A stretch of 38,014 nucleotides of DNA from an uncultured Clostridia bacterium (GTDB lineage Bacteria; Bacillota; Clostridia; TANB77; CAG-508): positions 1-38,014 of the forward strand of contig CAMKBC010000005.1 of NCBI GenBank assembly GCA_946410665.1. The letters run 5' to 3'. Positions within the stretch are counted from its first letter, which is position 1. Every line of letters begins with the position of its first letter. The position numbers were made by a program, and so were the translations under genes. The notes beneath the pieces are model-generated. The model had not been told where the DNA came from, did not search any database, and saw only the letters and a program-made list of their open reading frames with translations. Positions 1-9,744 of the stretch are shown here, one piece after another.

Positions 1-980
1 AATTCTTTAATTAAATTCTCGTTATCTAATTGAATTGAATCAATTCTTTGTTGAATCTTTTCAGGTTCATCAACTAATATTTTGAAACCTTTTAAGTAGT
101 CTAATAAGTTTGCTTGATTTAAGTAGAACTTATCAAAATATCTATCTATTTTGTTTCTATAATCGCCATTTCTTATTTCTTCAACATCTTTAGTTGTGTT
201 TTCTGTTTCTGTTAAAACTCCATGAGCAACCGCTTGCTCAATTCTATCAGCAACAACTGATAATGGTGAATCAATTACCATTTCAGACATCGGTAAGATT
301 TCACATTTTTCGATGTTCTCGATTGATCTTTGGTTTTGTAGATTAAACTCTCTAATACTATCAATTGTATCGCCCCAAAGCTCAATTCTGACACCAACTG
401 TTTCAGATTGAGAAATATCGATAATATCTCCTCTAACGCTGAATTGACCTCTTGCTTCAGTTAGGTCTGTTCTTTCATAACCTAAACTAATTAAAGTTTG
501 TTTTATCTTTTCAATATCCACTTCATCCCCAACTTTTAAGTTGATAGCATTTTCATAAAGTGAATCTTCAGCAACTAAGTTTTGCATTAAAGCTTCAACT
601 GTAGTTACTATAATCTTTGCTTTCTTTTTATATATCTTGTTTAAAACAGCAATTCTATCGAATTCTATTTCATTACTTTCTGCATCATAATCATAGATTG
701 ATATTTCTCTCTTAGGAAAGAAATCAACACCATCTGTGAAGTATAAAATATTCTTTAATAAATCTCTTGCTTGAAGCTCGTTATAAGTTACTATAACTAC
801 CTTCTCTTTATTGTCTATGTTTAAAGCACTTCCAAGCATAGCCTTAGACACGCCAACAAGACCCGATAGAACTACCGGGTACCTGTATTTTTTATTATTG
901 GCTTGGAAATATTCTTTTTCCAAACCTTTAAGATTCTCATAAACCTTTGTCGAAACAAAGTCTTTTAAAATATAATTCAT
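1..980 (-). CDS. mfd: Transcription-repair coupling factor Mfd, N-terminal part (truncated by left window edge)
   Basis: Not in ORF track. Translating the minus strand from ATG at 980 gives MNYILKDFVSTKVYENLKGLEKEYFQANNKKYRYPVVLSGLVGVSKAML... with DVDFFPKREISIYDYDAES- and RGQFSVRGDIIDI-like UvrB-homology motifs typical of the Mfd N-terminus; open to position 1. Confidence 0.88.
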   Translation of the reverse strand, partial: MNYILKDFVSTKVYENLKGLEKEYFQANNKKYRYPVVLSGLVGVSKAMLGSALNIDNKEKVVIVTYNELQARDLLKNILYFTDGVDFFPKREISIYDYDAESNEIEFDRIAVLNKIYKKKAKIIVTTVEALMQNLVAEDSLYENAINLKVGDEVDIEKIKQTLISLGYERTDLTEARGQFSVRGDIIDISQSETVGVRIELWGDTIDSIREFNLQNQRSIENIEKCEILPMSEMVIDSPLSVVADRIEQAVAHGVLTETENTTKDVEEIRNGDYRNKIDRYFDKFYLNQANLLDYLKGFKILVDEPEKIQQRIDSIQLDNENLIKE

Positions 981-1028
981 GACTCTTCTCTTCTTGTTTG
1001 GAATTATGTGTTTATTATAACATTATTT

Positions 1029-2408
1029 CTAAATTTTGCCAATAGTTTCTAGATTTTTAGTCTCTAGGATTTCTACTGGTAAGATTTGATTTTCTAGGTT
1101 TTCCTTGGTCTCAACTTTAACTAAAACATAGTTTGTTGTATGACCTTTAAAATATTTACCTTCTCTTTCTTCAAATAAAACATCAACTGACTTTCCGATT
1201 AACTCTTGATTATATCCATTCTCGTTATTATCAGATAATTCAATTAATCTTCTGCTTCTCTCTTCTTTGATGTTTCCATCAACTTGATTAGGTAAGTTTT
1301 CCGCAATTGTTCCACGTCTTGGGGAATATTTGAAAACATGCATCTTATAGAATTTAATTTCTGATAAGAATTTATATGTTTTTTCAAATTCTTCATCTGT
1401 TTCTCCTGGGAAACCAACTATAATATCTGTTGTTAATGCAACTTTAGGAAAAGCTTTTCTTAATAATGCTACTGATTTTCTAAAGTCTTCAGTTGTGTAT
1501 CTTCTCTTCATTCTTTCTAGTGTTTCGTCACATCCACTTTGAAGTGATAGATGGAAATGATCACAAACTTTTTCACATTTTACTAATCTATCAATTACTT
1601 CTTCAGTAATCCACTTTGGTTCGATTGAGCCTAATCTGATTCTTTCGATAGAGTCGATCTTATTCATTTGCTCAACTAAATCAATTAATCTAAAAGCTCC
1701 TGATGTTAAATCTTCTCTAGGATCAAACGCAGAGTAATCAGCACTATATCCAAAGTCTTTTCTATATTGTTCTCCTTCTTCTTTTGAAAAATCTTTTCCA
1801 TAAGAAGCAATATGAATTCCTGTAAGGACAACCTCTTTAATTCCTGTCTTAGCTATTTCTTCTATTTCTGTTAATATGCTATGAGGATTTCTACTTCTTA
1901 CCTTTCCTCTAGCATAAGGAATGATGCAATAAGTACAAAATCTATCACAGCCATCTTGAATTTTGATAACCGCTCTGTTTAGTTCTGTGTAAGTTGTTGT
2001 TCCGAAATCTTCAAAGCCTTGCTTATGCATAACATCAGAGACTCTAGATTTTTCATTTCTATTTGCAATGTACTCTTTTACAATCTCTAATAGATGTTTT
2101 TTTTCATTAATGCCGATAACGATATCAACCTCTGGCATTGCTTCAACTTCTTTTTGAGCAACTTGAACATAACATCCACACGCAATAACAATTGCATCTG
2201 GATTTTGTTGTTTCTCACGTCTAAGCATTTGTCTTGATTTTCTTTCAGCAACATTAGTAACACTGCATGTATTTACAACACAGATATCAGCTGCTTCTTC
2301 ACTATCAATTGGCAAAATTTCAATACCATCTTTTTTGAAGCTTTGTTCCATTGCATTAGACTCATATTGATTTGTTTTACATCCTAGAGTAATAAACTTT
2401 GCTTTCAT
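1029..2408 (-). CDS. mtaB: tRNA (N6-threonylcarbamoyladenosine(37)-C2)-methylthiotransferase MtaB
   Basis: MTTase N-terminal TLGCKTNQYES, radical SAM CxxxCxxC (CDRFCTYCIIPYARG), C-terminal TRAM-like region. Confidence 0.93.
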   Translation of the reverse strand: MKAKFITLGCKTNQYESNAMEQSFKKDGIEILPIDSEEAADICVVNTCSVTNVAERKSRQMLRREKQQNPDAIVIACGCYVQVAQKEVEAMPEVDIVIGINEKKHLLEIVKEYIANRNEKSRVSDVMHKQGFEDFGTTTYTELNRAVIKIQDGCDRFCTYCIIPYARGKVRSRNPHSILTEIEEIAKTGIKEVVLTGIHIASYGKDFSKEEGEQYRKDFGYSADYSAFDPREDLTSGAFRLIDLVEQMNKIDSIERIRLGSIEPKWITEEVIDRLVKCEKVCDHFHLSLQSGCDETLERMKRRYTTEDFRKSVALLRKAFPKVALTTDIIVGFPGETDEEFEKTYKFLSEIKFYKMHVFKYSPRRGTIAENLPNQVDGNIKEERSRRLIELSDNNENGYNQELIGKSVDVLFEEREGKYFKGHTTNYVLVKVETKENLENQILPVEILETKNLETIGKI

Positions 2409-2438
2409 CTTTCCCTTTCCTTAAATTTTATTTCTATT

Positions 2439-3233
2439 TTAGTGTTCTACTTCTAAATTAATTCTTCCGCTTTTAGAAGTTCCAAGTATTTTATTAATCT
2501 TAAATCTTCCACCCTTACCTCTAATTGTTATGTAAGAGCCTTCTTTAATTTGCTTGCTTCCAACTAGTTCTTCTTTAAAATCTACGAATACTCTTTCTTC
2601 ACTTATTAAATCAACTGCAGCATTTCTCGAACATCTAGCAAGTTCTCCAACTAAACAATCAAGTCTCATAGATGGCACATTGATTTTAAGTATTTCCTTT
2701 TTAGGTGGAACATAGATTAATTCATCTATGTTTTTAATTTCGATTTTAGCTTTTTGAAATCTAGTTAGTCCATTGATGTTTTGCATTAGAAACTTTTCAA
2801 CTTCAGACATAATTATTATATCTGCTCCATCATGTCTAACTAAAATATCTCCTACTTTTTCTCTTTTCATTCCAAGTTTCATTAAAGCACCTAAGTAAGT
2901 CTTGTGCTCATATGTGCCCCATTGATCTTTTGGTAAAGTTATTCTAAACACCTTTAAAACTTGGTCATATAGTTTATTTGAAAACTCTATCTCTTCTGGT
3001 AGAACAAATAATACTTTACGCTCAGCATCTTCGTATCCACCAAATAATATAGCGTTCTCTGTCTTCTTTTTCTCTAACAAATTACTAACACTAGCTTGTT
3101 CAGACAAATCAAGAAAATCTGTATTTTCAGGTCGATTTCTCGCAATACAGAATTTCAATTTATCATTCACTTTAGCCAAAAGGAGTTTTTCTTCATCCTT
3201 TTGCATCTTAGTTAATTCATTAATCTTATCCAT
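2439..3233 (-). CDS. YlmH-type S4-domain RNA-binding protein
   Basis: C-terminal S4-like segment (MRLDCLVGELARCSRNAAVDLISEERVFVDFKEE...GSYITIRGKGRF) with YlmH-like N-terminal architecture. Confidence 0.8.
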   Translation of the reverse strand: MDKINELTKMQKDEEKLLLAKVNDKLKFCIARNRPENTDFLDLSEQASVSNLLEKKKTENAILFGGYEDAERKVLFVLPEEIEFSNKLYDQVLKVFRITLPKDQWGTYEHKTYLGALMKLGMKREKVGDILVRHDGADIIIMSEVEKFLMQNINGLTRFQKAKIEIKNIDELIYVPPKKEILKINVPSMRLDCLVGELARCSRNAAVDLISEERVFVDFKEELVGSKQIKEGSYITIRGKGGRFKINKILGTSKSGRINLEVEH

Positions 3234-3277
3234 ACGTCCTTCAATTGTACTATTTTTAAGGCCTTTTGTAAATAGTT

Positions 3278-4405
3278 TTATTGTTCGGTATCAAACTCTC
3301 CGTATTCGCATCCTAGGTCAGTTACTTCTATTTCGTCGATTAATTCACCTTTTCTATAAAGCATAATTGTGCCTTTTCCATTCCCGCCATTCCATAATCT
3401 TGAGTATTTCTTTGTTCCATTTGGTGCTTCATAGTTAACAAATAGCATATCTTTCTTTTCACAAGTAATGTCTGTAACCATTCTATTTCTCCATGTTTTT
3501 TGTTCAACATGCCATATAATTTGTTCTTCTGTTTCTTGGCAGACAAACTTAGTTCTACAAAATGTCCAGAATTTCGAAAAGTTAAATTCAAAACATTTTC
3601 CTTCGTAGTACATAGCAGATAAAAGTTTTCTGTTTAGTGTGATTGGTCCAACTTTTGGTCTTCCTCCACCAATATCAAAGACTGTGTTTTCTAATTTTTT
3701 CTTATGCATTCTGCTGTAGCAATTGTTTGTTGATAGCCATACCCAAGGTGAAGTAAAATCTTTACCCCAGTTTTTATCTGCATAACCATTAGACTCTTCT
3801 GGTACTACTTTGTATTTCTTTCCATCTAAAATAATCTCGCCAGAAAACTCTGATTTCATACCTTCTGCATGCCAAAACATTTCAAATGCTTGAATCTTTC
3901 TAAATAGTTTTCCAGCACCATATCCAACGTTATATGGTATGATTTTATTTATTTTAAGATTCCACTCGATTGTTCCTGCATCACTCATGTATTCTCTATG
4001 CTCTTCTGCATCTTCTTTAGAAACACTTACTTTTCCATATGATTCAGTTTCTGATAAATAGCAATCATCTGCTTTAATGCTGAATGGTTTCTTCTTTTCA
4101 ATTTCAACTTTGTTCCATCCGAAAAATCTATGAAGTTGTTTCTTATTTTCACCCCATGTTCCTACCTTAATCATAAGATAAGATGGTTTTACTCCATACT
4201 TTTGATTTCGTGGAAGCTGACCATAAACAGGTTCATCGCCACCAAGTTTAGGATTACATGTAAAGAATTCTAAAAAGAATTGTTTCTTTGTATTTGTTTC
4301 TTCATCGATGGCTGTAAATGAATGCCACCACCAATCATATCCGCATTTTGCTTGCTTTCCAAATAATTGGAACTCATCTCTTGAAATATCGCTTTTGCTA
4401 AACAT
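3278..4405 (-). CDS. Tocopherol cyclase-like (PF14249-type) protein
   Basis: Motifs YADKNWGKDFTSPWVWLSTNNC and FEMFWHAEGMKSEFSGEI resemble the tocopherol cyclase-like / lipocalin-like family; family assignment by eye only. Confidence 0.6.
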   Translation of the reverse strand: MFSKSDISRDEFQLFGKQAKCGYDWWWHSFTAIDEETNTKKQFFLEFFTCNPKLGGDEPVYGQLPRNQKYGVKPSYLMIKVGTWGENKKQLHRFFGWNKVEIEKKKPFSIKADDCYLSETESYGKVSVSKEDAEEHREYMSDAGTIEWNLKINKIIPYNVGYGAGKLFRKIQAFEMFWHAEGMKSEFSGEIILDGKKYKVVPEESNGYADKNWGKDFTSPWVWLSTNNCYSRMHKKKLENTVFDIGGGRPKVGPITLNRKLLSAMYYEGKCFEFNFSKFWTFCRTKFVCQETEEQIIWHVEQKTWRNRMVTDITCEKKDMLFVNYEAPNGTKKYSRLWNGGNGKGTIMLYRKGELIDEIEVTDLGCEYGEFDTEQ

Positions 4406-4420
4406 TTTTTCTCCTTCATA

Positions 4421-4453
4421 AAAAGCTAATGAGAATCACTCCCATTAGCTTTT
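4421..4453 (-). terminator. Intrinsic terminator-like hairpin downstream of zinc-ribbon gene
   Basis: AAAAGCTAATG...CATTAGCTTTT 11-bp inverted repeat followed by T residues on the minus strand. Confidence 0.7.
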
Positions 4454-4459
4454 ACTTTA

Positions 4460-4942
4460 TTAGATACCGCTTGATTCTTGATGATTATCAACTACTGGTG
4501 GTTGGTTATCATATTCTTTTGTAACTGAGTACATCATTAAGCTGCCACTCCACCAGCCCATTCTTACTCCAATTTCAACTCTCATATTTCTACAATCGTT
4601 TTGGAATGTAACTAAATAACTGTCAGATGAATTATATGTTTTTAAAATAACTTTACGTGTTCCACAAGGTATTCTGCATTGAACAAATTGACCATCTCTA
4701 AGTTGAGTAACTTCAACGTCATCAATGATTATATGTATAGTCATTGCAGCTCCTACAAATGTACTTCTTCTTTGGAAGATTACATCTACAAATCCGTTTT
4801 CTTCTCCTGGCATTACTGTTGGTCTAATTTCATTTCCTCTAGCATCATATTGTGGCATCTTTTGTTCTTTGAAAAGAATTCCACAAAATGGGCAATAGTC
4901 TGGATAATCTTGAATAGTATTCTTACAATTTGGGCAAATCAT
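4460..4942 (-). CDS. Zinc-ribbon domain-containing protein
   Basis: N-terminal MICPNCKNTIQDYPDYCPFCG zinc ribbon, then a beta-rich region. Confidence 0.75.
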   Translation of the reverse strand: MICPNCKNTIQDYPDYCPFCGILFKEQKMPQYDARGNEIRPTVMPGEENGFVDVIFQRRSTFVGAAMTIHIIIDDVEVTQLRDGQFVQCRIPCGTRKVILKTYNSSDSYLVTFQNDCRNMRVEIGVRMGWWSGSLMMYSVTKEYDNQPPVVDNHQESSGI

Positions 4943-4968
4943 TTTTGTTCTCCTTTAATAATTTTTAT

Positions 4969-5043
4969 TGGTTGGGGTAGTAGGATTCGAACCCACGCAT
5001 CGAGGAGTCAGAGTCCCCTGCCTTACCGCTTGGCTATACCCCA
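4969..5043 (-). tRNA. tRNA-Gln(CUG) with encoded CCA
   Basis: Minus strand TGGGGTATAGCCAAGCGGTAAGGCAGGGGACTCTGACTCCTCGATGCGTGGGTTCGAATCCTACTACCCCAACCA; acceptor TGGGGTA/TACCCCA, anticodon loop CTCTGAC (CTG at 34-36), TTCGAATC T-loop. Confidence 0.93.
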
Positions 5044-5065
5044 ATATCTATTGTCTAGTTAAGCC

Positions 5066-5620
5066 TTATTCATCATCTTCTTCGTCTTCTTCATCTTCGA
5101 AGATTGAACTATGCTCAAGCTCTTCTGTATAAACAATAGGTTTTCTTGTACTTTCTTCTACATAGTTTTCAATCAATTTTCTTTCAGCTCTACTGAATTT
5201 TTCTTCAGGAATATTTAAGTATTTATTACACCAAATTATTCTTCTCTCACTATCAGAATAATTTGAATTAACTAAATCATTAAAATGATATTCAACTGTA
5301 AATATTCTTCCTTCAAACTTAATAGTGATATTAGTCCAAGCACCTTTTTGTATTACATAAAGTTTTCTAATTAAGTTAAATAAATTATTTAAATTTTCGT
5401 TGTAACTGTTCTCATCAATTCCAAATTTATCAGGAATATCATAACAGTTAACTGCATTTGATTTTAATAATGTTCTTGGGAAATAGTAAAAAAACATTTC
5501 TCCATTTTTACCATTTATAACAGACGCATAAAGATATAGTTTTTTAAACTTCTCAGGAACTAATTTATAAAGGAGGTCTTGAATATCCTTGTATAAATCA
5601 TTAACTTGGCTCATATTCAA
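5066..5620 (-). CDS. Hypothetical protein with acidic C-terminal tail
   Basis: Good-length ORF in a co-directional context with RBS-like GGAGG upstream; C-terminus SSIFEDEEDEEDDE. Confidence 0.7.
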   Translation of the reverse strand: MNMSQVNDLYKDIQDLLYKLVPEKFKKLYLYASVINGKNGEMFFYYFPRTLLKSNAVNCYDIPDKFGIDENSYNENLNNLFNLIRKLYVIQKGAWTNITIKFEGRIFTVEYHFNDLVNSNYSDSERRIIWCNKYLNIPEEKFSRAERKLIENYVEESTRKPIVYTEELEHSSIFEDEEDEEDDE

Positions 5621-5641
5621 TTCCTCCTTTCACTTTTTATT

Positions 5642-7375
5642 TTACCATGAACCTACTCCACTAGATCCACCTAATCCTCCAAAGTTTCCGCTAGAATCTC
5701 CGTGGTAATTCGTTGGATTAGCAACATTATTTATGAATATATAATGATATGCTAAAAACATCATTGAATCTTGGAAGTATGGACTATTGAAATATTTTGC
5801 TAAATCAGGATAAGAATTTACTTCTTTTACCCAATTCTTTGTAATACCTAAAACATAAGTATAAGGCAATGTTTCATAAAAGAATTTTGGATTGTCCTGC
5901 AACAATTTTTTACATTGTTCTGCGTCAAATCCTTTAAGAAACTCTTTATAACTTTTAACTTCAGCTGTTAACTTGTCACCATATGATGTTCTCTTTTCTA
6001 ATAGTATTGTAAACACCAATGATACTATCCATGCAATAAGTGAAACTACATAAATATAATTATTTGCAGGATGTGCATCCTTAATAGCAAAGAACGATAT
6101 GATTAGCATAAACAATGATATAAATTCTAACCCAATATATGTAATTTGCATAGCTGTTGTTTTCTTTACAAAAAGTTTTTTTCTAAACTCTTTTGCATTT
6201 TTATCAACCTGTTCCAATTTGGTTTCATCTATCTTATCGTCTTTCAAACTAACAATATCATGTTCTCCTCTGAAAATAGCTTCATATATTAGTTTTTCAT
6301 TTTCAGAAAGTTCTTTAACATTGTTTGGTAAAGGTTTGTTAATATCAATCAACTTTTTAACAAGGAAGTTTTCCTTATCATTTGGGTCTTTTGCAATACT
6401 TATATATCCCTTTGATGATAGTGAAACAGCAAGCGCATTATATCTGCTATATGCTACTCCTTCATTTCCAGAAACAACACCTATGTATGCTGCATCTAGA
6501 TTTTCAGGTGGATATGTAATAACTTGTGTTTCTTTTAGTTTGTTATCTCTTCCAAATATAAACCATGCTATACCTGCAGAAATTGAAATTAGTATAGTCA
6601 CACAACATATAATAAACGAATTGTTATCATATGTATCTTTTGCTGTACTGAAATAACCTTCAGGCAATATAACTTCTGTGGTTATTGATCCAGTTATTTT
6701 ACTTAGATTTATAACAATTCCTTCTTCACTTATAGCTACTGATGTTTGAGTGTCGTTATTTTTTCCTTTATCATAGATGTTTTCTTTTCCGAATTTATCT
6801 TTCCATATAAGCAATTGTTCTTTTTCAACTTTGGTACTTTTTTCTTCATCTAGGCTGTTATCAAATTTTAATGTAATCTTTCCATATAAAACTTCGCCGC
6901 CTAAATCATCTCCAAAAGCATGAAATATAAATTCGTCTTTATCAGAACAAACATCTTTTCCTAAGTCATAAGTATAAGAAATATTATAAGTTTTGTATTG
7001 TGGTACTAGTCTATCTGGATCACCGATTTTTGCTCTAAACATTGTGGCTGAAGAATTATAAGAAATCTTTTCACCATCACATTTGAAATCTGTTATTTTT
7101 GCTCTTTTATCAACTGTTTTTCCATCTTCACTAGTATACTTTTCCCAAATCGGAATAGCCCTGTATATACCATGGCTATACTCATTTAGGAAATGAACTT
7201 CTAAAGTTTCTTTTACTTCGACTTTGTTATCTTCTTTGACATTAAGTTCAACATCAAAGTTTTCAATTACAAAATTCTTATCATTGTTTTCTTCTGCAAA
7301 TGAAATGTTTGTTATTGATAAACAAATTGCAATCGCAAATATTAGAACAATGATTTTTTTCATTATCTTTTGCAT
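5642..7375 (-). CDS. DUF2207-type predicted membrane protein
   Basis: Signal peptide-like N-terminus, YSHGIYRAIPIWEKY motif, TM helices, C-terminal Gly/Ser-rich GGLGGSSGVGSW tail typical of DUF2207 proteins. Confidence 0.82.
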   Translation of the reverse strand: MQKIMKKIIVLIFAIAICLSITNISFAEENNDKNFVIENFDVELNVKEDNKVEVKETLEVHFLNEYSHGIYRAIPIWEKYTSEDGKTVDKRAKITDFKCDGEKISYNSSATMFRAKIGDPDRLVPQYKTYNISYTYDLGKDVCSDKDEFIFHAFGDDLGGEVLYGKITLKFDNSLDEEKSTKVEKEQLLIWKDKFGKENIYDKGKNNDTQTSVAISEEGIVINLSKITGSITTEVILPEGYFSTAKDTYDNNSFIICCVTILISISAGIAWFIFGRDNKLKETQVITYPPENLDAAYIGVVSGNEGVAYSRYNALAVSLSSKGYISIAKDPNDKENFLVKKLIDINKPLPNNVKELSENEKLIYEAIFRGEHDIVSLKDDKIDETKLEQVDKNAKEFRKKLFVKKTTAMQITYIGLEFISLFMLIISFFAIKDAHPANNYIYVVSLIAWIVSLVFTILLEKRTSYGDKLTAEVKSYKEFLKGFDAEQCKKLLQDNPKFFYETLPYTYVLGITKNWVKEVNSYPDLAKYFNSPYFQDSMMFLAYHYIFINNVANPTNYHGDSSGNFGGLGGSSGVGSW

Positions 7376-7395
7376 ATAATTTATCCTTTAATAAA

Positions 7396-8931
7396 TTATT
7401 CTTTTACTATTAGACTTTCTCCAGTCATTTCATCTGGTTTATCAAGTCCCATAATATCAAGCATTGTAGGTGTTATGTCGCAAAGTCTTCCGTCTTTTAA
7501 TTTAACACCTTCTTTGTTTACTAAAATTAATGGTACTAAATTTGTTGTATGTTGTGTAAATGGTTCTCCTGTTTTGTAATCAATCATTTGCTCTGAATTT
7601 CCATGATCAGCAGTAATTAATAATGTGCCTTCATGTTTCTTTATAGCATCAACGATTTTTCCAATACATTCATCTAAATCTTCGATAGCTGATGTAGCAG
7701 CTTCTAAGTTTCCTGTGTGTCCAACCATATCTGAATTTGCAAAGTTTAATACAATTGCATCATATTTTTCTTCATTAATTGCTGTTAAAACTTTTTCAGT
7801 AATTTCAAATGCACTCATCTCTGGTTTCATATCATATGTGTCAACCTTTGGTGAGTTAATTAAAATTCTATCTTCTCCAGCATATGGCTCTTCTCTACCA
7901 CCATTAAAGAAGAATGTAACGTGTGCATATTTTTCTGTTTCAGCAATTCTTAATTGTGTCATTCCTTTTCCGCTAATGTATTCACCAAATGTGTTTGCAA
8001 TCGGTTCATCTTTGAACGCAATCTTAACATTTGGAATTGTTTCATCATACTCAGTCATGCAAACATAGTTTAACTTCATTTTCTTTGTTTCGAATTCTTT
8101 AAATTCTGGATCAACTAGAGCTCTTGTAATTTGTCTAGCTCTATCTGGTCTAAAGTTGAAGAATATTACTGAATCTCCATCTTCGATTGTTGCAACTGGC
8201 TTATCACCATTGTAGATTACTGTTGGAACAATAAACTCATCGAATACTTCTTTTTGGTAAGAGTTTTCCATAGCTTGTTGAGCTGAAGTAGCTTTTTCGC
8301 CAACTCCAAATACCATTGCATCATAGGCCTTCTTTTCTCTTTCCCATCTCTTGTCTCTATCCATTCCATAATATCTACCACTGATAGAAGCAATTTTTCC
8401 AACACCTTTTTCTTTCATTTTTTCTTCAAGTTGTTGAATATATCCTTCACCTGCAGCTGGAAGTGTATCTCTTCCATCCATTAAACAATGAACAAAAACA
8501 TTACTTTCCATTCCTCTTCTTCTTGCTAATTCAAGTAATGCGTATAAATGTCTTTGATGACTATGAACTCCACCATCAGATACAAGTCCGATAATATGAA
8601 GTGATTTATTATTTTCTTTTGCTGATTCAACTGCATCAACGAATTCTGGAATACTGAAGAAGTCACCATCCTCGATTGATTTTGTTATCTTTGTTAAATC
8701 TTGATAAATAATTCTTCCTGCTCCAATATTTGTATGACCAACTTCTGAGTTACCCATTTGTCCATCAGGTAATCCAACAGCTGCTCCACTTGCTGAAATT
8801 TTAGACATTGGACATGTCATCATTAATTTGTCGATATTAGGCTTCTTAGCGCCAGCAATAGCGTTTCCTTCTGGATTTTCATTAAATCCAAATCCGTCTA
8901 ATATCATTAGCATTGTAGTTTTCTTTCCCAT
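7396..8931 (-). CDS. gpmI: 2,3-bisphosphoglycerate-independent phosphoglycerate mutase
   Basis: MLMILDGFGFNENPEGNAIAGAKKPN, GLPDGQMGNSEVGHTNIGAGR, LITADHGNSEQM motifs. Confidence 0.97.
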   Translation of the reverse strand: MGKKTTMLMILDGFGFNENPEGNAIAGAKKPNIDKLMMTCPMSKISASGAAVGLPDGQMGNSEVGHTNIGAGRIIYQDLTKITKSIEDGDFFSIPEFVDAVESAKENNKSLHIIGLVSDGGVHSHQRHLYALLELARRRGMESNVFVHCLMDGRDTLPAAGEGYIQQLEEKMKEKGVGKIASISGRYYGMDRDKRWEREKKAYDAMVFGVGEKATSAQQAMENSYQKEVFDEFIVPTVIYNGDKPVATIEDGDSVIFFNFRPDRARQITRALVDPEFKEFETKKMKLNYVCMTEYDETIPNVKIAFKDEPIANTFGEYISGKGMTQLRIAETEKYAHVTFFFNGGREEPYAGEDRILINSPKVDTYDMKPEMSAFEITEKVLTAINEEKYDAIVLNFANSDMVGHTGNLEAATSAIEDLDECIGKIVDAIKKHEGTLLITADHGNSEQMIDYKTGEPFTQHTTNLVPLILVNKEGVKLKDGRLCDITPTMLDIMGLDKPDEMTGESLIVKE

Positions 8932-8976
8932 TTTATCTTCTTCCTCTTCTATACATATATTGTTATTTATTTTTAA

Positions 8977-9726
8977 TTACTCTTTGTCGTAATTTACGAT
9001 TTTACTAAACACATCTGCTTTTAAACTTGCTCCTCCTACAAGGCCTCCGTCAATATCAGATGTTGTAAATAATTCTTTTGCGTTCTCAGGTTTTACTGAT
9101 CCACCATAAAGAATTGAAATATCACCTGTTGAGAAATCTTTCTCAATTTGGTTTCTGATTTCTTTAATTGCATCGTTTGCTTCTTCGCTAGTTGCTGTTT
9201 TACCAGTACCAATAGCCCAGATAGGTTCGTATGCAACTACGATATTATCTAAATCTTTTGCCTCTAATCCTTCAAAAGCATTATGAATTTGAGAAGTAAT
9301 AACATTAACTGTTTCGCCTGCTTCTCTTTGCTCTAATGTTTCACCAACACATACGATTGGTTTTAAATTATGAGCTAATGCAGCTTTAATTTTCTTGTTA
9401 ACTGTTTCATCTGTTTCTGCAAAATATTGTCTTCTTTCTGAGTGACCAATAATTACATATTCACAGTTGATTGCTGTTAACATGCTTGGAGAAATTTCTC
9501 CTGTGTAAGCTCCGCTTTCTTCCCAGTGCATATTTTGAGCACCGATATGAACTGTCTTTTTCTCTTGTGTTGCATAATATGCATAATTTAAATCTGTGAA
9601 AGGAACACAAACAACAACTTCTGCTGTTGCTCCTTCAATTAATGTTTGTAATTCTTCAAGTACAGACATTGTTGCATCTGGAAGCATATTCATTTTCCAG
9701 TTTCCTGCTACTATTTTTCTTCTCAT
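8977..9726 (-). CDS. tpiA: Triosephosphate isomerase
   Basis: RKIVAGNWKMN, YVIIGHSERRQYF, VVAYEPIWAIGTGKTA, ILYGGSVKPEN. Confidence 0.98.
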   Translation of the reverse strand: MRRKIVAGNWKMNMLPDATMSVLEELQTLIEGATAEVVVCVPFTDLNYAYYATQEKKTVHIGAQNMHWEESGAYTGEISPSMLTAINCEYVIIGHSERRQYFAETDETVNKKIKAALAHNLKPIVCVGETLEQREAGETVNVITSQIHNAFEGLEAKDLDNIVVAYEPIWAIGTGKTATSEEANDAIKEIRNQIEKDFSTGDISILYGGSVKPENAKELFTTSDIDGGLVGGASLKADVFSKIVNYDKE

Positions 9727-9744
9727 AACTAACTCCTAATCAAA

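Noticed and set aside
4679-5062. 127-aa plus-strand ORF
   Set aside because: Its C-terminus (GWGSRIRTHASRSQSPLPYRLAIPQ) is the antisense of tRNA-Gln and the rest is antisense to the zinc-ribbon gene.
6099-6656. 185-aa plus-strand ORF
   Set aside because: Antisense to the DUF2207-type gene, no independent support.
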